Source: Guillardia theta CCMP2712 (lineage: Eukaryota > Cryptophyceae > Pyrenomonadales > Geminigeraceae). From it: a DNA stretch of 64,000 nt. Positions 58,407 to 64,000 of this stretch are shown piece after piece. The DNA lies in NCBI RefSeq assembly GCF_000315625.1, contig NW_005434640.1:303010-367009 (forward strand), read 5' to 3'. The stretch's first letter is position 1; each line of letters starts with the position of its first letter. The notes under the pieces were generated by a model. The model ran no database searches, was not told where the DNA came from, and saw only the letters and a list, made by a program, of their open reading frames with translations. The position numbers and the translations under genes were made by a program.

Positions 58407-61400
58407 TCAAACCTCTCGATGCGTAAGGCTGTACGCAACTTGTTTGAAAGTCTCCACTAGCTGCAGGCCCTCGAACTGTTACAGGAGTCAGGGATCAGCA
58501 ATTTCAATCCTGAAACTTACAGCTTGCAGTAGTGTGCCCCCTCCTTGCACAGCCAGCGCAGACAGCTTGTCTGTCTGTGCACCTTGTCCAAAGGCAAGGG
58601 TATGAACCTTGAGATGCTCTCTGTACTCATCAGCGATTGTCTGAGGGAAGAAGTTAGCAGAAGAGTTATGAATGAGCAGATTGTTCACTTGATACCTTCA
58701 TCTCCCTTTCTCCGTCGTTGCTTTGACCATCGGACATGAACAACAGGAAGTTGTGATAGGCCTTGACATCTGAATCTTCTAACACGTGCAAAGCACCTTG
58801 CAAGCCTTGTGCAAACGAGGTCCCCCCACCTGGATTGATGTTGTTTAAGCAATCATGAGGATTGCTGTCCACTGACATTCTTTGACATGCGATTTGAAAG
58901 GAACGGTTGAACACAATGATAGAGATAATGTTTTTGTTGCTATGATCCTTCATGATCTCAACAAACTTGTCAACTGCATTCTTGAGATCAATCCATTGCT
59001 GTCCACACATTGATCCAGATTGATCAAGTACAAGAATGGAATGGTGATACTCTGGCTTCTTCCTCATACTTCCTGGATCAACCAACACCGACTCTTCGGA
59101 TGTTTCCTCCAGCAGCTTTCTTGCCTCTACGAAGTTCTTCTGTTTCACATACTCGGCTATTCTGAGTGTTCTGTTGTGTTTTTCTATTCCTTCGGAGTGT
59201 CTTTTCCCTAACAACTCGTATTTGTCGGCCAAGGCTTTTGCCCTCTTTTTCTTGAGATATTCCGTCCAGTCCAAGCCTGTGGATTCCTTGTCGACGTTGG
59301 AGGCCTCTAAGTACCCGAGCTCGTCTTCGAACAGGATGATCTTGGTAGAGCCTGGGTCATCTTGCCTGCATGTCCGACCGAAGATCTGCTTTTCTTCTGA
59401 CTCATCCTCAGGAAGAAAAGTTGTCAAAACGTGCACGCCTCCGTATTTGACAAGTGCTTTGTCAAAGCAAACAAAGTCAGTCCCTCTGCCGTAGGCCCTT
59501 GTCATGAGAGTTACGGTGAAGGGCCGGATGGCCTTTTGAATGTTCGATTGTCGCTCAGCGGGGCTCATCTCGTCCAAGAGCTCGAGGAACCCGTGATACT
59601 GGTTGATGTTTGGTTTTTGTTTGTTCAATTCTTCAGCAAATCTTCGCAGAGAGTTGATGTCTTTGAAAATCACAAGTATGGCTCTTCCAGAAATCAGCTT
59701 TTGTTCAATGTCTCGACGGACTTGCAGGAAGAAATCGTTCCACTCTCCGACGACAACTTCCATCGTTTCCTGTTGTGCTGGCTTCTTCTGAAAGGTGGAG
59801 GGCAGAAACGTCTTGTTCTGAAATTTGTATTCTTCAAGCAGCTTGGTCTGAGCACTTGTCAAGCAGTCCAAAGTTCCCGTCATTCCCAGACAGGCTGCAT
59901 AGCACTTTGGAATCTGAGAGTAGAGCAGCTCGCCACATACTGGGGAGATATGGAGGAAACGCATAACTTTGTCCAACTGCAGCTCTTTTGTATTGTGGAC
60001 ACAGTGCAGATACGTGAAAGTCGTCACATACCCAAGGGTGGCAGCAAAGTTGGGGACACCGCTGACGGGATCGATATAACCTATCTGCTGCTTGTTCTTG
60101 TCAACGACGTGTTGTGGCAAGTCTGGTACATCTAGACCAGAATCCGACGCAAACAGTTCGAGAGCATTAAGCATCTTCTCAAACTCAACTTCGAGCATTC
60201 TGGTTGTGAGAAAGGGAAACACTAGCTGCAAATCTTTTGTCTCTTGGCGACTCAAGAGTCCTTTGATGATACTGGATGAGTTCTTTAGATGATACCGTTG
60301 TTGCCACATGTAGTCGATGATAGGATAGCTCGGATGATCTGTCATGCTAGGTAAGAAAAGATCTTGTTGCGGCCTGTACAGCTTTCCATAGAAATTCTCA
60401 CTAAAGAACACGTCGACCTCGTCCATGAGCAAGATTGATTCGCGTTGACTAGATGATGTCCTGCTCTTAGAGCTCTGAGTCTTTAGAATGGGTAGGAGAT
60501 TCATACACTGGTGTAACCTGCCTTGAATACTACTTTGATGGCAAAGAATCTCATGATAAATTCGCCTCATGTCTGCGAATTCAGTTGGAAAGAGAGAAGA
60601 TTTCATTATCTTCGATGACAAGATGTCGAAGTTGGAATAGCTGACATGTTCTTTCACATTTAGCTCGTTAAAGATTGCTTCAAAAGCCTGTTCGTCTCTC
60701 TTCGACAAATATTCACTATAACAGACCACGTCAACTCGAAAGCCCAATTTTGCCAGCACGATTGCTGTAAAACCCAGGGCCAAGGACTTTCCTTCTCCTG
60801 TGTTGATCTGAATCAGATGATTGCCCAAGCTGCTCTGATCTAGGCCGAGGAGTCTGAGGATGCCGAGGATCTGAGCGCTGTGAGGCTGACGGACTTTGTT
60901 CTTCTCCACTCCAATCTGATCAGCAGGAATCGACAAAAATGTCCAGTGACCGCAAATCAGACCTAGGAATCGTCCGAAATCTTTTGGGACTTTTGATAAA
61001 CGTGTTGCGTTGGATTTGAGTTGGTTTGCAAGAGAGTCGATCTCTTCAAGTATACTTGACTTCTTCTTGCTGTAATCGTCTCTGTTGCTGATCACCCTAT
61101 TCACGATCTTATCGTAGGTATCCTTGAACTCTTTGTAACAATTCATGAGCTTGTTATTGTTTGAGTTTGCAGGTTCACATTTCAAGTTCACGAGGGCCAT
61201 GCCAAATCTGACAGCCCCTGCCTTCTCATTGAACATCTCAACGCTGAATATTTCAAACTGAGGAAATGTAGAGAGAATGAATTGAGCTTGTTCAGCCACA
61301 GATGACAATCGACTGTTTTCGGCGTTGGCATATTCCTTGAGTAAAACTCCTAAATGGTAAAGATCGTCACCTTTCAAATGTTTCAGAATTTCATCTGTGA

Positions 61401-64000
61401 CAAAGGTCTTGAAGTCTTCAATCAAATTCAATTCTGAACAAACACCACAGCTCTTGATCAAGAGCTTGGCTAATATCTTCTCGGATTCTCTTCTCTTCGC
61501 TGAGATCTTTGCAGAATTTTCCAAGCTCTTTCTGAAATGCTGTATGATATCGGTTATTCGCTGTTGGGCTTCGGTGACAAATCTCTGCTTGGGTTCCTCT
61601 ATCTCTGGGAACTTGAGCTTTAAAGTAGAAAAGACTTTGCAGAAATGTCTGAGTTCATTGAATTCCAGAAACCTTTCGTCTTTGATGTCACGATGAATTT
61701 CTTCTTTGACGTCTTCAATTTTTTTGCTGATCCAGTCCTTTACACACTTCCTCAGTCCATCAAGCTCCAGGTGTATGTTATGTTCTTTGAGGCGGACTTG
61801 AAGAAACTCTAACATGCTGAAACGATCTACCAGCGGAAGAAGCTTGTTGCCTGATATGAAATCTTCGATAATCTGCGGGGATTGCAAAGACTGAAGGTGA
61901 GGCTGCAGATGTAAGATACAATCACGATACAGATCTGACATTGCCCCTTGAGTATCTCTGAGCTGCTCGATAGCATGGACAAGCTCCTCCTGATCGTTGC
62001 GGTTGTGGTTTGCGAGACCACCTACAAGCATACTGATTCTCTGCACGAGCCGTTGCATCGCCTCCCTTTCGCATTGTTTCTTCGCTCTTTCTTGCATCCT
62101 GCCAACTGCAAGTTGCAGCTCCTGGATCCTTGAATCGAACATGCATGGCCAATTCTCCTTACAATGTTCCAGGTTGTGACGGATTCTAGAGATGGTGTTG
62201 TTATCAATACCGACACTCGCGAGCTTATCAATGCAATCAACGTCGAACGTGAATTCGCAGAGGAGCTCACGATGTTGTTTCTCCATGTCAGAATCCTCAA
62301 TCTCTTTGATCAAGAGTCTAAAGTCTTGCTCGGCTTTTTCTTGCTGACGGAGCACAGTGGTCTGAAAACGTTGAATGTCATCTTTGATCTTTGAGACCAT
62401 GTTCTCCCTCATTTTATCAAATTCGTCGATGACTTTGCCTGTCGGCACTTGTGCAAGCTTTTTTAATTCTTTCTTGCACTCGGCATACACCGCAGACGTC
62501 TTGTGATGTAGGAGTTGTTCAAGATAGTCATCGCCTGATCTCAGGATCTCACGAGCAATGTTTCCCTTGTCCTTCTGAAATTCTTGTTCAAAATTCTTCA
62601 GCTCCTGCTGCATTTTGCATCGAATTTCTTGAATCTTGGAATTTGCTGTCAAATTCTGCAAGAATTCGTTGACCTCTTCAAAGATGTCGTCGTATAGTTG
62701 AGAGTCTTTGGATTTGAGTCCTTGTAGTAATTCCCTCAGTTGACTGACGGGAGTTTGAGAAAAGCCATATTGCTTCAAGCAGCTCAAATCTCCAAGCCTT
62801 GGTGGATTGCTAAGAATATAAGCAAAACGGTCTGCAACAATTTCAGACTGAGAGGATTTCAGCCTTTCCATGATTGAGCTAAATTCAAATCTTTGCAGCC
62901 TGCGACCACTCTTTTGCTCTTTCAGAAATGATTCAGCCGCTTCTATCAACTTTGAAGTAAGCTCTGTCTTCAAGCCGGTCAACTTCTTGATCTCAACAGT
63001 AATGCCAGGAATATATCTAAGTTTGTTCAGCGTGCTCATCTTTTGGTCATGCTTGACCACACCTTTGACGAGCTCCTTCTCTACCATTGACTTCTTTGCC
63101 ATGATCTTTTCAGCCCATTCCTGCATGTCTAGCATCATGGTCTCTTTGACTTTTTCATAGCCTTCTGTAATCTTTGAGATGACTTGTTGTGCTGTAGCGC
63201 GGGCAAAGAGTTTTTCCAAGAACTCGTTGATTTCATTCATACTGATGTCGTACTTGGACTTGTCGATCCTCTCAAGCTGATCAAGCAGGCTCATCAGCTC
63301 TGTCACAACACTTCCATTGAAATTGCACTCGCGAAGTTTCTTCAATTCCTTCAAGTCCATGGGATAGTGAAGAATATTGATGATTGCTTCAAACGAAGAT
63401 TTCACGATCTCTTGAGAATCTCGTTTGAGTTTCTCAATATTTGCTGCAACTCGTTCATCTATATCAGCTTTCTGTCTGTTAAGCTTGGCAACACAGCCTT
63501 GGGCAACAGAACAGAGATCTCTGATCATTGTTTTCTCACGTTGCTTCAAGGATTGCTGTAACGATCTTCCATCCTGCAAATCACTTTTCGTTTCGATAAA
63601 TTGCCATGATGTACTGTACATCGAATCCATGGACATTTTGTTGTGCAAATATTCTGGAAAATTTTCTTCTGGAACAAGAGCGGTCTCTTTTTGGTGGAGA
63701 TCTTGTTGCTCTGAAGTGTAGAACTTGTTGTAATACTCCTCCAACCTTTCTTCGATTTTGTTCAGTTTTTGCTTCACCGCCTTCAGATAGATTTTCTTGT
63801 AAATTTTCTGTAATTCTCTGGATTTTTCGTCATGCAGTTCAGGATATTCAGATTGAAATACGGACAGAATTTCCCAAACTCCCAGGGTTTGGAATGCCTT
63901 GACCTGCCAATTGAAGAGTTACTCTAATCATATTTCAGCAATTTTCAGAGAGATTTGACCTGAGGAGTATCTTGGACCTCCAACGTTTTGTCACTGAAGA
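58407..64000 (-). CDS. SecA-type ATPase fused to von Willebrand A domain, 5' end outside window
   Basis: Exons seen: 63960 to beyond 64000, 58696-63903 (5208 bases), 58521-58640, 58407-58475; all phase 0, with introns of 45-56 bases. The first 1030 or so residues are charged helix and coiled coil (RLEEYYNKFYTSEQQDLHQK, KKLTGLKTELTSKLIEAAES). Then follows a SecA-like motor: QILGILRLLGL, HLIQINTGEGKSLALG (Walker A, 60784-60810), LLMDEVDVFFSE (Walker B, 60412-60423), LGMTGTLDCLTSAQ, AYGRGTDFVCF, FGRTCRQDDPGSTKI. The VWA domain has an intact metal site: LVLDQSGSMCG (59009-59026), GGGTSFAQGL, FMSDGQSND. It ends with FEGLQLVETFKQVAYSLTHR. No plastid leader can be judged because the start is missing. 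SecA motors move polypeptides. VWA domains bind protein partners through a metal ion. The combination suggests a cytosolic remodelling machine, which is inference. Confidence 0.9.

Noticed and set aside
58407-64000. Ordinary plastid SecA
   Set aside because: The VWA domain, the very long coiled-coil N-terminus and the divergent motor motifs do not fit a plastid preprotein translocase.

Overview
The window looks like nuclear DNA of a compact-genome protist with a plastid of secondary origin. A cryptophyte such as Guillardia theta is my best guess, from general knowledge only. The reasons are: (i) almost every recognisable gene is cut by GT-AG introns, most of them 47-60 bases long, and joining exons across them gives coding sums divisible by three and uninterrupted protein families; (ii) several proteins start with a hydrophobic leader followed by a basic, Ser-rich stretch, as for plastid import through an endomembrane; (iii) the content is eukaryotic (PACRG, R2R3-MYB, diacylglycerol lipase, PX and PDZ proteins, lipid kinase). 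There are no operons. I saw no rRNA, tRNA, CRISPR array or transposase gene. One 100-N assembly gap lies at 21677-21776.

Layout. 0-5 kb: an inverted duplicate of a tiny gene, an unknown two-exon gene and a TMEM68-type acyltransferase. 6-9 kb: a PhnP-like metallo-beta-lactamase-fold hydrolase, then PACRG. 9.6-12.7 kb: a seven-exon gene with an SH3-like module, twenty perfect-length 11-residue repeats and STI1-like helical ends. 13-24 kb: an unknown membrane protein, a DTW-domain protein, a DUF1350 protein with a plastid-type leader, a family II inorganic pyrophosphatase, an unknown three-exon gene, the gap, and a 616-residue unknown protein. 25-32 kb: an 18-exon PX/coiled-coil/PDZ gene facing a 975-residue multi-PDZ gene tail to tail. 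32.7-36 kb: an unknown membrane protein and an EF-hand protein with a plastid-type leader. 36.7-46.7 kb: a Cys-rich secreted protein, an 18-exon sphingosine/long-chain-base kinase with a large low-complexity insertion, an unknown secreted protein and a small unknown gene. 49-57.7 kb: R2R3-MYB, an unknown Trp-rich protein, a complete nine-exon diacylglycerol lipase and a tail-anchored coiled-coil protein. 58.4-64 kb: a giant SecA-type ATPase fused to a von Willebrand A domain, running off the right edge.

Between genes lie three kinds of non-coding DNA: pyrimidine satellites (TCTCC and relatives), a recurring family of G-run-rich, strand-asymmetric blocks, and GC-rich, highly palindromic blocks, two of which carry a shared TTTACTCAAAGTTAAGTTAAA motif. 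Functionally the genes are independent. Themes that recur are lipid signalling and membranes (acyltransferase, long-chain-base kinase, diacylglycerol lipase, PX protein), plastid-directed proteins, and scaffolds (PDZ, EF-hand, coiled coil).
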